A stretch of 34,257 nucleotides of DNA from JAZKFR01 sp040386295 (GCA_040386295.1 JAZKFR010000084.1:1-34257); one strand, 5' to 3'. Positions 22,101 through 29,652 are shown, counted from the first letter of the stretch. Notes: a model not told the origin generated them from the sequence alone. Numbers and translations: made by a program.

Positions 22101-24963
22101 CATTAGTGGTGCCGTCGGCTTGAGTGAGATTAATCAGCTCGCCGTAGCCCTTGAGCAAGCTTTATTACGCCGTGAACGCGGGCTGATTGCTGATTCGCCA
22201 GAGACCTTTGTCTGTCTACGCCAGGCTGGCGATGCCCTGGAGACGATGTTGTCTGCTGTCGCGGCGGCGCAAACGCCTGTGCCTGCGCACGCCTTGGTCG
22301 AGGCGCTCAATAAAACCTATCACAGCTTGCCAGCACCCCCTGTGGATACTGGCCTAGAGGCTGAACCTGCGCCCGTGCCGTTGTTGCCGCTCAGCGACGA
22401 ATTGACGCCAGAGTCAGCGGCGGCCTCAGTATCAGTATTACAGCGCGATCCTGCAGAGCAGCCTTGGTGGTATGTGGATGACGAGGTGGATGAATTGGAT
22501 GCGCAGCTGCTGCCCATTTTTCTGGAAGAAGCGGCTGAGCTCAATCCGCGTATTGCCGAGCATTTACGCGCTTGGCGTAGCGCGCCAACAGAAACCGATA
22601 ACGCAAGCGCTTTAGCCCGTTTATTGCACACCCTGAAGGGGGGCGCGCGCATGGCCGGTGCGATGAACCTTGGTGCTTTGGCGCATGCGATTGAAAGCAA
22701 AGTGGAGCAAGTGGTCGCGCTGGCGGTATCTGGCGCAACGAATCAAACAGCATCTAGCCCTCTGCTCAGCGCCCGGGTGCGTGACGAGATTGATGCGATG
22801 GATAGTGCGCACGACAGAATCGTCCAGCACATTGACGCATTGCAAAGTGTAGGCAGCACGCGCGCGCCGCTGGCGCCCGATTCGGCTGCTGCGCTGACAC
22901 CGACGCCGACGCAAGCGGCCAATGATGCGGGCAAGGGCGTTGCGCCAACAACTTTGGCAGAATTGCCTGCTGCGTCGCCTGCCTCACCTGCTTCGGCGGC
23001 GCACGTTCACGCCGGCGGCAGCATGGCGGCGAAAGAGCAGCCCATGCTACGGGTGCGTGCCGAGTTGCTTGATCGCTTGGTTAACGAAGCGGGCGAATTG
23101 TCGATTACCCGCTCGCGTATCGAAGGCGAAATGCGCGGCCTCAAAGGCGCTTTGCTCGACCTGACTGAGAACGTTATTCGGCTGCGTAGCCAATTGCGTG
23201 AGATCGATATTCAGGCTGAGTCGCAAATGCAATCACGCACTGCGCGCACGGGACGGAGTGTGGCGCCTGCGCTGTCTGCACTGAACGCGCAGGCAGACGA
23301 GCAACACCCAGATTTTGATCCGCTCGAATTTGATCGTTTTACGCGCTTCCAAGAGTTGACGCGGATGATGGCCGAATCGGTCAACGACGTATCTACTATC
23401 CAACAGAATCTGTTCAAAAACCTGAACGCCGCCAACGCCGCTATTTTGGCGCAAGCACGCCTCAATCGTGAGCTGCAGCAACAACTGATGGCGGTGCGTA
23501 TGCTGCCTTTTAGCAGTTTGGCCGATCGGCTTTACCGAGTTGCGCGGCAGACAGCCAAAGAGCTGGGTAAGCGCGCCAATCTTGAGATTGTCGGTGGGCG
23601 CATCGAAGTTGATCGCAGCGTCCTCGAAAAAATAGCCGCACCGCTTGAGCATTTACTGCGCAACGCGATTGGCCACGGTCTTGAAGCGCAAGCGACTCGC
23701 CTGGCGCTAGGTAAGCCGGAGATTGGTGAAATCACCCTGACCCTGCGTCAAGAAGGCAATGAACTGCTGCTCGACTTGGCCGACGACGGGGCTGGTTTGA
23801 ACCAAGAGCGTATTCGTGCACGCGCGAACGCTATGGGACTGACTATTGGGCTGAGCCTCGCGACGAATCCTGGCGATACACCAGAACAAGAAGCAGCGCA
23901 GTTGGCTGAACTGATCTTCACACCCGGTTTTTCGACGGCGACCGAGGTTTCGAAAATTGCCGGTCGTGGCGTCGGCATGGACGTGGTGAAAACCGAGATC
24001 GTCAATCTGGGCGGGCGCATTGATGTGCGCTCAACGCCCGGTCAGGGCGCTAGCTTTCGTTTGCACCTACCGCTCACCCTGGCTGTGACGCAGGCGCTGC
24101 TGGTGCGTGTGGCACATCAGGTTTACGCGCTGCCCTCGGTCATGGTCGAGCAGGTGCTTGATGTGAAACAGGATGGCTTGGCGCAAATTCATACGGCGGG
24201 AGCAGCTGAATGGATGGGTAAGCGCTACCCGTTCTACTTTCTGCCGCGATTATTAGGCGATGTTCAGGCGGTGCCCGAACATCATCGCCGTTACTGGATT
24301 TTGTTGCTGCACAGCGGCGAACAACGCATCGCCGTGCAAGTCGACGAGCTAAAAGGCAATCAAGAAATCGTGGTTAAAAACATTGGCGCGCAGTTGGCGC
24401 GGGTCGTCGGAATCGACGGTGCGACCGTGCTCAGCGATGGTCAGATCATTCTCTTGCTGAATCCTTTGGCCTTAGCTGCGCGTGAGCAAAAAACGCCAAC
24501 GTTGCCGACCGCGTTGATGCCAAGTCCCCTGGCGACGGGGGAATCTAATGTGGGCTTTTCGGCTTTGCCGACCGTGATGGTGGTTGATGATTCTTTGACG
24601 GTACGCAAAATCACCGAGCGGCTGCTGGCGCGTGAAGGTTACGAAGTCATCACCGCTAAAGATGGGGTTGATGCGCTAGAAAAACTGCTTGATGTATTGC
24701 CTGATGTGATGCTGGTGGACATCGAAATGCCACGCATGGACGGCTTTGATTTGACCCGCAACATCCGTTTAGATGCGCGGCTCAAAAACATTCCGATCAT
24801 CATGATTACCTCGCGTACCGCTGATAAACACCGTAACTACGCTGTTCAAATCGGCGTTAATCACTACCTCGGAAAACCCTATCCTGAGGCGCAGCTGCTC
24901 GAACTGATTGCGCAACACGTGCGTCAGCAACGTGCGGCGCAGCAGACTACGCCTGCTTCTTGA
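19114..24963 (+). CDS. pilL: Hybrid chemosensory histidine kinase PilL/ChpA
   Basis: A giant CheA-like kinase (1949 aa from ATG 19114; a GTG seven codons earlier is possible). Hpt-like sites in order: His58 (HVHQVQGALTML), His760 (FHTLKGSGRMVG), His992 (AHTLVGISGAVG, with Val in place of the usual Lys) and His1172 (LHTLKGGARMAG). The acidic, Ala-rich linkers between them are of low complexity. Then come a dimerisation region (LLDRLVNEAGELSITRSR), a GHKL ATPase with N-box LLRNAIGHGLE (Asn1517) and G-box AGRGVGMDVVKTE, a CheW domain, and a C-terminal receiver with Asp1869 in MLVDIEMPRMDGFD. It should phosphorylate PilG and PilH. It is the last gene of the pil cluster and overlaps convergent phrB by 17 bases. 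Confidence 0.95.
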   Translation: MSAAIDTTAEFDLGPLTWVKGEIDLALSRADQALQQVLPDMAGQSALTQLTFCRTHVHQVQGALTMLGLDGLTQFAEALEALLLAIEEQNCPLNAENLALASRAFAALRHYLDELMSGQANQPLRLLPCYREIQQARGQKQVVATDLFFPDLHRLPPQRRLDTEDDRAAQALSPAQLKQRLRQERARFQQGLLNWLRAPQTSAGVEQMLDAVRRIDATQKSDEKRAFWGVADGFLSNLLERAAIPESEVKALCARIDLQIRRLLEGSGKVAERLMRDVLYSLATTPSDHPAVQAIKESYQLQSVSASESMPTPNLHSVLLHRVRETIGLLGDAWNKFCAGTAQALPVFKGEANTLSALIEQLGHTDYRRLVQAIVVVANWLSERSADVSPAAPAESLAMEVATAILLSQNAQEHFQNLGGDFAHQVDVMVARLHSCIAGNPPAPGSEVPLLDEMSRRAQEKLLLAQVAKEIHSNLSQVEQVLDDFFREPTQRSALAELDTPLRQIIGALSVMQQDEAVSVLQHCMSRIKVWSGNTELPQQADFEQLADQLSHLGFFVDALAQSSSASDFSSFMRKMQAMPAAARNDSVESTLEQQKHDTHALLEAFQATPDNQSLRSEIERNLTTLQQDADLLADPELSQATKAVRSALAAHDATPILLEPDALATVEAADSVLALTAAPPLALETAIANLKPNKLETPAPSEQTMQLLQENDEVIDAELLAIFLEEANEVLATIGQAADELGEQTRELEALTTLRRAFHTLKGSGRMVGLNQLGELAWVVEQVLNLWLRREWSVQPPLLELIAEAQSVFVAWVHSIEQKNGVLPNTETLLKLAAALNSGVDEISALLERIEQVEQAEHSEAVSAPPAETIEQDDAADLLTAELDALSILAQETEADETDDLLLSAPDVLASLKEMPSGHEAEDISDVLPEPSLFSGNLSPLHEIFLPEARAHVSTLQDIFAAPRAPHEATHTHHTPYIPLPLPGEVSLAAHTLVGISGAVGLSEINQLAVALEQALLRRERGLIADSPETFVCLRQAGDALETMLSAVAAAQTPVPAHALVEALNKTYHSLPAPPVDTGLEAEPAPVPLLPLSDELTPESAAASVSVLQRDPAEQPWWYVDDEVDELDAQLLPIFLEEAAELNPRIAEHLRAWRSAPTETDNASALARLLHTLKGGARMAGAMNLGALAHAIESKVEQVVALAVSGATNQTASSPLLSARVRDEIDAMDSAHDRIVQHIDALQSVGSTRAPLAPDSAAALTPTPTQAANDAGKGVAPTTLAELPAASPASPASAAHVHAGGSMAAKEQPMLRVRAELLDRLVNEAGELSITRSRIEGEMRGLKGALLDLTENVIRLRSQLREIDIQAESQMQSRTARTGRSVAPALSALNAQADEQHPDFDPLEFDRFTRFQELTRMMAESVNDVSTIQQNLFKNLNAANAAILAQARLNRELQQQLMAVRMLPFSSLADRLYRVARQTAKELGKRANLEIVGGRIEVDRSVLEKIAAPLEHLLRNAIGHGLEAQATRLALGKPEIGEITLTLRQEGNELLLDLADDGAGLNQERIRARANAMGLTIGLSLATNPGDTPEQEAAQLAELIFTPGFSTATEVSKIAGRGVGMDVVKTEIVNLGGRIDVRSTPGQGASFRLHLPLTLAVTQALLVRVAHQVYALPSVMVEQVLDVKQDGLAQIHTAGAAEWMGKRYPFYFLPRLLGDVQAVPEHHRRYWILLLHSGEQRIAVQVDELKGNQEIVVKNIGAQLARVVGIDGATVLSDGQIILLLNPLALAAREQKTPTLPTALMPSPLATGESNVGFSALPTVMVVDDSLTVRKITERLLAREGYEVITAKDGVDALEKLLDVLPDVMLVDIEMPRMDGFDLTRNIRLDARLKNIPIIMITSRTADKHRNYAVQIGVNHYLGKPYPEAQLLELIAQHVRQQRAAQQTTPAS

Positions 24964-26434
24964 CGACCGCGTAGCGCGCTAGCGTGCGTTTGCGCGCTAG
25001 CTCGTGCGCAACGCAAGGCGCCGGCGTGTCGCGGCCAATACGCACGCCGTAAGTAGCTTGCTCGGCGCTGCTCATCAGCCAGGGCGTATGGATATGGCGT
25101 TCGGGTAAAGCGGCTAGTTCAGGTAAATAGCGGCGAATAAACTTACCGCTCGGGTCGAAGCGCTGCGACTGAGTGACGGGATTGAAAATGCGAAAGTAGG
25201 GTTGTGCGTCGCAGCCGCTCGACGCTGCCCACTGCCAGCCCCCGTTATTTGCTGCCAGATCAAAATCGTTGAGTTGTTCCGCGAAATAACGTTCGCCGCA
25301 GCGCCAGTCAATGCCCAAATCCTTGCACAGAAACGATGCCACTACCATGCGCAAGCGGTTGTGCATATAGCCTGTCTGATTCAATTGGCGCATGGCGGCA
25401 TCAACTAAAGGATAGCCAGTACGCGCATTTTGCCAGGCGCTCAGAGCGTGCTCTGCAGAGGCGCCTTGCTCCCATTCGATGGCGTCGTATTCCGGCTTGA
25501 ACGAGCGCGTCACCACATGCGGAAAGTGATCCAGGATCATGCAGTAGAAATCACGCCAGATGAGTTCGGAAAGCCAGCACGCCGCGCCCGCAGCAAACGT
25601 CTGTTCACCTAAAGCGCCGGCGTCAACCGCTTGCGCTAAGAGCTGACGGATAGAAATTGTGCCAAAACGTAGATGAACCGAAAGATAAGACACCCCTTTA
25701 ATCGCCGGAAAGTCACGTTGCGTTTGATAGTGGCTGATGCGCGGCACAAAATCGGCTAAGGCCGCTTGTGCGCCAGACATTCCGGGCTGAATTTTGAGCT
25801 GGGCTAGATTGCTTGGGGCAAAGCCCAGTTGCACCAGGCTTGGCATCTGTCCTGAAGCGCTAAGTTCTGGCGGCGCCAGCAGGTGCCCCTTGTTTTGAGC
25901 GTCTGAATGACTGGGATAAACGGCGTAATCGTCTTCGCTCAAACGCTTGAGCCAAGCCTTCTTGTACGGAGTGAACACGGTGTACGGCTTGCCCGTTTGG
26001 CTCAGTACCTCGCTGCCTGTAAAAATGGCTTGGTCTTTATAGGTGGCGAACTCAATGCCGAGCGTTTTGAGCGTCTGTGCTACGGCTGCGTCACGCACCT
26101 TGGCCTGCGGCTCGTAATCTTGGTTGGCCAGCACGAGCTCAACCTTTAGCTCTGTGGCCAAACGGGGTATTTCCGTCTGCGCCCAGGCGTGGCGGACGAT
26201 TAAACCGCCGCCGCGTGCGCGCAATGCGCTGTCTAACTCAACCAAAGAAGCATGAATGAAGGCGACTCGACGGTCTTCTTTGTTTTTCAGCTTGTCTAAA
26301 ATTTCGCGATCAAAAACAAAGACGCAATGCACACGGCGTGCGCGGCGCAGTGCTTCAGCCAGTGCAGCGTGATCTTCCGTGCGCAAATCACGACGGAACC
26401 AAACTAGTGCGCTGTCGAACGAAGGTGGGCTCAT
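24947..26434 (-). CDS. phrB: Deoxyribodipyrimidine photolyase
   Basis: This FAD enzyme uses blue light to split cyclobutane pyrimidine dimers. The 495 aa length is close to class I bacterial photolyases. The N-terminal photolyase domain starts ALVWFRRDLRTEDHAAL, with FVFDREIL and VLANQDYEP. The FAD-binding helical domain has LIWRDFYCMIL, YPLVDAAMRQLNQTGYMHNR, DFDLAANNGGWQWAASSGCD and PYFRIFNPVTQSQRFD. The start ATG shares bases with the stop of the upstream EamA gene (ATGA overlap), so the two are translationally coupled. The 3' end overlaps pilL by 17 bases on the opposite strand. Confidence 0.96.
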   Translation of the reverse strand: MSPPSFDSALVWFRRDLRTEDHAALAEALRRARRVHCVFVFDREILDKLKNKEDRRVAFIHASLVELDSALRARGGGLIVRHAWAQTEIPRLATELKVELVLANQDYEPQAKVRDAAVAQTLKTLGIEFATYKDQAIFTGSEVLSQTGKPYTVFTPYKKAWLKRLSEDDYAVYPSHSDAQNKGHLLAPPELSASGQMPSLVQLGFAPSNLAQLKIQPGMSGAQAALADFVPRISHYQTQRDFPAIKGVSYLSVHLRFGTISIRQLLAQAVDAGALGEQTFAAGAACWLSELIWRDFYCMILDHFPHVVTRSFKPEYDAIEWEQGASAEHALSAWQNARTGYPLVDAAMRQLNQTGYMHNRLRMVVASFLCKDLGIDWRCGERYFAEQLNDFDLAANNGGWQWAASSGCDAQPYFRIFNPVTQSQRFDPSGKFIRRYLPELAALPERHIHTPWLMSSAEQATYGVRIGRDTPAPCVAHELARKRTLARYAVVKKQA

Positions 26435-27384
26435 TTCGTACGCTCGTTATGATTTTGAGACTCCAGTAGCCGCGCTTGAACTGGTTTGTGATTGAGCAAA
26501 AAAATCCCCAGCAGCACTGCGCCGGTGCCCAATAAATGCCATTGCGTCAGCGCCTCGTCCAAGAGCGAGGCGCTGAAGAACAGCGTACTGATAGGGCCGA
26601 TCATGCCGACTTGGGCGGCAATCCCACTGCCCAAAAGCTTGACCGAAAACATCACAAAAAAAACGGGCAGCACAGTGCAAAACAAGGCGTTGAAAATGCT
26701 GAGGGCATAGACCTGCCATGGCAACTGCAAAACGCTCAACTCGCGCATAAGCAAGAACTGCACGATACAAGCCAAAGAGGCAATGATGGACGCCAAAGCG
26801 GTCATGCGTAATACCCCGATTTGTTGTAAGAGCTCGCCGCCGAAGAGCAAATAGAGCGCGTATGCCACCGAACTGGCGAGTACCAATCCTGCGCCCAGCC
26901 ATAAATGAGGCTGCGCCAGCTGGACATCGTGCGCAAAAGTGGCCGCGATGCCGAGGTAGCTAATGAGGAGCGCCCAACGTTGGCGTGGGCTCACCGCACG
27001 GCCAAAAAATAACCAGGCGCAGAGCAATACTAAGGTCGGGTAGAGAAACAGAATCAGCCGTTCCAGCGCGGCAGAAATGTATTGCAAGCCGAGAAAGTCC
27101 AAGTAGCTGGCTGCGTAATAACCAAGCACCCCCATCGCCAGTAAAGTCAGACCCTGGCGACGCGTTAAGCTGATCGGCGCGCGCTGATGCTGGCGATAAG
27201 CAATCGCCAAGAAAAAAGGTAGCGCAAAAAACATGCGCAGTGCGAGCAAAGTTTCTGGATCGACGCCGTAGCGGTAAGCCAATTTCACGACAATGGCCTT
27301 GGCAGAAAATAAAACTGCGCCCAATACGCCTAAAAGTAAGCCAAGTGTGTGGCGGTGGCGCGTGGCGAGAGAGGCTATTTGCAT
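26431..27384 (-). CDS. EamA-family (drug/metabolite) transporter
   Basis: A 317 aa inner-membrane protein of the DMT superfamily with about ten hydrophobic segments arranged as two EamA repeats. The first repeat starts LLLGVLGAVLFSAKAIVVKLAY. The second begins around LVLASSVAYALYLLFGGEL (residues ~170). PISTLFFSASLLDEALTQWHLLGTGAVLLGIFLL is the typical last pair (quoted here by its core LDEALTQWHLLGTG). Such proteins export small metabolites or amino acids, but the substrate cannot be predicted. It overlaps phrB by 4 bases and is probably the first gene of a two-gene transcript. Confidence 0.88.
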   Translation of the reverse strand: MQIASLATRHRHTLGLLLGVLGAVLFSAKAIVVKLAYRYGVDPETLLALRMFFALPFFLAIAYRQHQRAPISLTRRQGLTLLAMGVLGYYAASYLDFLGLQYISAALERLILFLYPTLVLLCAWLFFGRAVSPRQRWALLISYLGIAATFAHDVQLAQPHLWLGAGLVLASSVAYALYLLFGGELLQQIGVLRMTALASIIASLACIVQFLLMRELSVLQLPWQVYALSIFNALFCTVLPVFFVMFSVKLLGSGIAAQVGMIGPISTLFFSASLLDEALTQWHLLGTGAVLLGIFLLNHKPVQARLLESQNHNERTK

Positions 27385-27421
27385 TGTGTTTTTAGCGTTT
27401 TTTTATCTATGGTCGTGGTGC

Positions 27422-27454
27422 TTGCGGGGTAAATTAAATGCTGCAACACCGCAA
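27422..27454. promoter_or_regulatory. Inverted repeat upstream of the EamA gene
   Basis: TTGCGGGGT (27422-27430) and ACACCGCAA (27446-27454) are complementary at eight of nine positions, 15 bases apart. They sit 38-70 bases upstream of the EamA start. This could be an operator for that gene. The rest of 27385-27620 is AT-richer than the flanking genes and shows no coding signal. Confidence 0.3.
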
Positions 27455-27624
27455 CAATATCGATCTTGAACGCTGTAAGGTACGGTTGTTACGTGCTTTG
27501 TAGGCGAGACGGTCAAAAGCGATTCGGAGGGTAATTGGCTAAGATGATGTTATTAAAATAAATATTTCTTGCGAACATTGAGGCGGTCAGGAAAATAAAA
27601 AATGGTGCGGCGCAGAAATAAAGC

Positions 27625-27653
27625 TTGAAATTCTCTTGCACATGATCAATAAT
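27625..27653 (+). promoter_or_regulatory. Promoter of a candidate small RNA
   Basis: TTGAAA (27625-27630) and AATAAT (27648-27653) are separated by exactly 17 bases. The -35 matches the sigma70 consensus at four of six positions and the -10 at five of six. Transcription would start near 27660. No gene starts within a short distance, but an intrinsic terminator lies about 110 bases on. Confidence 0.5.
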
Positions 27654-27659
27654 TAACCC

Positions 27660-27772
27660 AACTGAGCAGCCGCGAAAAAACAGATTGTGCGGTGTAAGCG
27701 CTCCACCAGTGTCTCCTCCACCCTCCTTACGGGAGTGGATTTGGCGCGATCCCTAGGGGTCGCGCTTTTTTT
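27660..27772 (+). ncRNA. Candidate small RNA with anti-Shine-Dalgarno core
   Basis: A region of about 113 bases between a 17-bp-spaced promoter and a strong terminator on the same strand, with no start codon plus ribosome binding site. The predicted transcript has a short 5' stem (CCGC with GCGG), a C-rich segment (CTCCACCAGTGTCTCCTCC), a hairpin CCAC..TCC / GGA..GTGG and the terminator. The segment CACCCTCCTTA differs by one inserted base from CACCTCCTTA at the 3' end of 16S rRNA, and contains CCTCCTTA, the full anti-Shine-Dalgarno sequence. It could block ribosome binding sites of target mRNAs. It matches no RNA family I recognise. The boundaries are inferred from the promoter and terminator. 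Confidence 0.5.
27744..27772 (+). terminator. Intrinsic terminator of the candidate small RNA
   Basis: The stem GCGCGATCC pairs with GGGTCGCGC (one G-T pair possible) around a short CTAG-centred loop and is followed by seven T (27766-27772). It is a textbook rho-independent terminator in the plus direction. No protein gene ends here on that strand, so it implies a separate RNA gene upstream. Confidence 0.88.
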
Positions 27773-27795
27773 ATTCCGCTAGCTTACCAGCGATT

Positions 27796-27844
27796 GCCGC
27801 ACTGCGGCACGAGTACAGCGCAAACGACTTCTGATGTTTGCGCT
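27796..27844. other. Two hairpins in the atp upstream region
   Basis: GCCGCA C TGCGGC (27796-27808) and AGCGCAAAC (27817-27825) with GTTTGCGCT (27836-27844) are both perfect inverted repeats. They lie between the small-RNA terminator and the atp promoter. Their role is unknown, and neither is followed by a T run. Confidence 0.4.
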
Positions 27845-27904
27845 GACGATGTTTGGCCTTATTTCTGTTGGCCTCGCTCTGATGTGCCCAGGTGATTTCA
27901 GTGA

Positions 27905-27921
27905 TTGCACACATTGTGCAA
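27905..27921. promoter_or_regulatory. Operator-like palindrome upstream of the atp promoter
   Basis: TTGCACA, three bases, TGTGCAA: a perfect 17-base inverted repeat ending 30 bases before the atp -35 element. The size and symmetry fit a dimeric regulator binding site at an activator position. It does not match the CRP (TGTGA-N6-TCACA) or FNR (TTGAT-N4-ATCAA) consensus. Confidence 0.45.
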
Positions 27922-27951
27922 ATGCCATGACGACTTTGCGGCGCTTTTTAT

Positions 27952-27980
27952 TTGACCAGAGGACGTGCCGCCAGTATAAT
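27952..27980 (+). promoter_or_regulatory. Sigma70 promoter of the atp operon
   Basis: TTGACC (27952-27957), a 17-base spacer, then a perfect TATAAT (27975-27980). Five of six -35 bases and all -10 bases match consensus. The start point would be near 27987, giving a leader of less than 20 bases before atpI. Confidence 0.8.
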
Positions 27981-28003
27981 CTCGCGGCTTTGGAGGGATG
28001 CTA

Positions 28004-28393
28004 GTGCATCCTCAGCTCAGCTGGATTTTGCGCACGCAGCTATTGCTCACGCTACTGGCCGCCTTGCTTGCCCTGGCGCTATCTAGCCTACACGCTGCTT
28101 TGTCTAGCGCGTTGGGCGGTTTGCTCGCATTCTTCGGTGCTTATGCCTATTTCTGGCGTGCCATACTGGCTCCTGGCTTGTTCAGGGCGAAGCGAGTTGA
28201 AGAGCACGCGGGGCTCAGCGCCAAAACGGCGCTGCAAGCTCAGGCTGCGGGCGAACGCTGGAAATTTTTGCTGACGCTCCTGTGTTTCGCGCTGACGTTT
28301 AAAATCTACGCGCAATTGTCCGTTTTGCCGTTCTTTTTGACTTACGCGTTGGCAAGCTCGGTCTACTGGTTTGCGCTGCTCAAAGTGCGCTAG
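28004..28393 (+). CDS. atpI: ATP synthase protein I (AtpI)
   Basis: A small membrane protein that helps assemble the c-ring of F-type ATP synthase and is the usual first gene of the operon. It has four hydrophobic segments (LLLTLLAALLALALSSLHAAL, here by its core LLTLLAALLALAL; LGGLLAFFGAYAYFW; WKFLLTLLCFALTFKI; and FFLTYALASSVYWFALL). The motif GERWKFLLT is typical of AtpI. Two starts are possible: ATG 27998, only two bases after GGAG, and GTG 28004, with GGAGG seven bases away. The second has proper spacing and is chosen, giving 129 aa. atpB follows after 87 bases. Confidence 0.85.
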   Translation: MHPQLSWILRTQLLLTLLAALLALALSSLHAALSSALGGLLAFFGAYAYFWRAILAPGLFRAKRVEEHAGLSAKTALQAQAAGERWKFLLTLLCFALTFKIYAQLSVLPFFLTYALASSVYWFALLKVR

Positions 28394-28480
28394 AGATTCA
28401 ATTGTCTCAATTGGCGTGTTTCCTGCGCCAGTTTTCGGCTTCAGTAAGCCGCATAGTTCTAACAAGTAATTGGGGAATAA

Positions 28481-29248
28481 ATGTCTTCCGGTGAGTCGAT
28501 CAGCGTAACTGAATACATTACACACCATCTGACCAATCTTAAGGTGGGTCAAGGTTTCTGGACATTGCATGTAGACACTTTGTTGGTTTCGGGTGTGCTC
28601 GGCTTGTTCGTCTTTCTCGGTATGGCCTACTTCGCCAATAAAGCCACCGCCGGTGTGCCGGCAGCATGGCAAAACCTGATTGAAATGGTTCTGAGCTTTG
28701 TTGATCAGCAAGTCAAAGATACCTATCACGGCAAAAGCCCGCTCATTACCCCCTTGGCGATCACGATTTTCGTTTGGGTTTTTGTCATGAACGCGATGGA
28801 TTTATTGCCAGTCGATTTTTTACCGTTGGCGCTAGGTTTGGCTGGTTTAGATCACTTCAAAGCCGTGCCAACGACAGACCCTAATTTGACCTTCGGTATG
28901 TCCTTGACTGTCTTCGTCATCATGCTTGCCATGGGCTTAAAAGTGAAGGGCGTGGGTGGTTTTCTGCACGAAGTGTTGACCGTACCCTTTGGCGCGAAGC
29001 TGGCTCCGATCAATCTTTTATTCCGCATTATTGAAGATATTGCTAAGCCGATTTCTTTGTCTTTGCGCTTGTTCGGCAACATGTATGCGGGAGAAATGGT
29101 CTTTATTTTGATTGCGATGCTCGGTCTCTACCAGTTGCCTTTAGCGCTTCCATGGGCCTTGTTTCACATTCTGATTATTACCTTGCAGGCTTTTGTCTTC
29201 ATGATGCTAACGATCGTTTATATGTCGATGGCGAGTGAGTCACATTAG
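28481..29248 (+). CDS. atpB: ATP synthase F0 subunit a
   Basis: Subunit a forms the two half-channels that bring protons to the c-ring. The 255 aa product has several membrane helices. The essential arginine is Arg196 in ISLSLRLFGNMYAGEM. Other conserved parts are FVMNAMDLLPVDFLP and LQAFVFMMLTIVYMSMA at the C-terminus. The ATG is preceded by TTGGGGAATAA. It lies second in the atp operon between atpI and atpE. Length and motifs are those of betaproteobacterial subunit a. Confidence 0.97.
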   Translation: MSSGESISVTEYITHHLTNLKVGQGFWTLHVDTLLVSGVLGLFVFLGMAYFANKATAGVPAAWQNLIEMVLSFVDQQVKDTYHGKSPLITPLAITIFVWVFVMNAMDLLPVDFLPLALGLAGLDHFKAVPTTDPNLTFGMSLTVFVIMLAMGLKVKGVGGFLHEVLTVPFGAKLAPINLLFRIIEDIAKPISLSLRLFGNMYAGEMVFILIAMLGLYQLPLALPWALFHILIITLQAFVFMMLTIVYMSMASESH

Positions 29249-29342
29249 AGTATCTGCCTGTATTGGTTGTTGTTTTTTGTTTTACCCGGTTCACGTTTCT
29301 TTTTTTAATTAACCCATTAACACGTTCTGCTAGGAGAAATGA

Positions 29343-29612
29343 ATGGAAGCTGCTCTGTCTATGTTGCTTGGTAATACTGCGATCGCCGTTGCTATCTTGA
29401 TTGGTGCTGGCGCGCTCGGTACCGCTATTGGTTTTGGTATTCTCGGTGGCCGTTTTCTCGAAGGTGCTGCACGTCAGCCAGAGATGATTCCAACATTGCA
29501 AGTCAAGATGTTCATCGTTGCTGGTTTGCTTGATGCCGTCACCATGATCGGTGTCGGTATCGCTTTGTTCCTGCTTTTTGCAAACCCCTTTATCGCCGTC
29601 ATCAAAGGCTGA
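29343..29612 (+). CDS. atpE: ATP synthase F0 subunit c
   Basis: The 89 aa subunit c is a two-helix hairpin that forms the rotating ring. The loop ARQPE (Arg44-Gln45-Pro46) touches the central stalk. The proton-binding carboxylate is Asp64 in GLLDAVTMIGVG. No sodium-binding pattern (Gln in helix 1 with Glu-Ser/Thr in helix 2) is present, so a proton ring is expected. The glycine-rich first helix is GAGALGTAIGFGILGG. TAGGAGAAATGA precedes the start. It lies between atpB and atpF. Confidence 0.97.
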   Translation: MEAALSMLLGNTAIAVAILIGAGALGTAIGFGILGGRFLEGAARQPEMIPTLQVKMFIVAGLLDAVTMIGVGIALFLLFANPFIAVIKG

Positions 29613-29652
29613 TCTTCCCTTTCTGCGGATTGATCTTTAATAGGAGGCTAGT

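Noticed and set aside
27660..27772. A short peptide gene in the candidate small-RNA region
   Set aside because: A GTG-initiated frame is open, but it has no ribosome binding site, no ATG and runs through the terminator stem.
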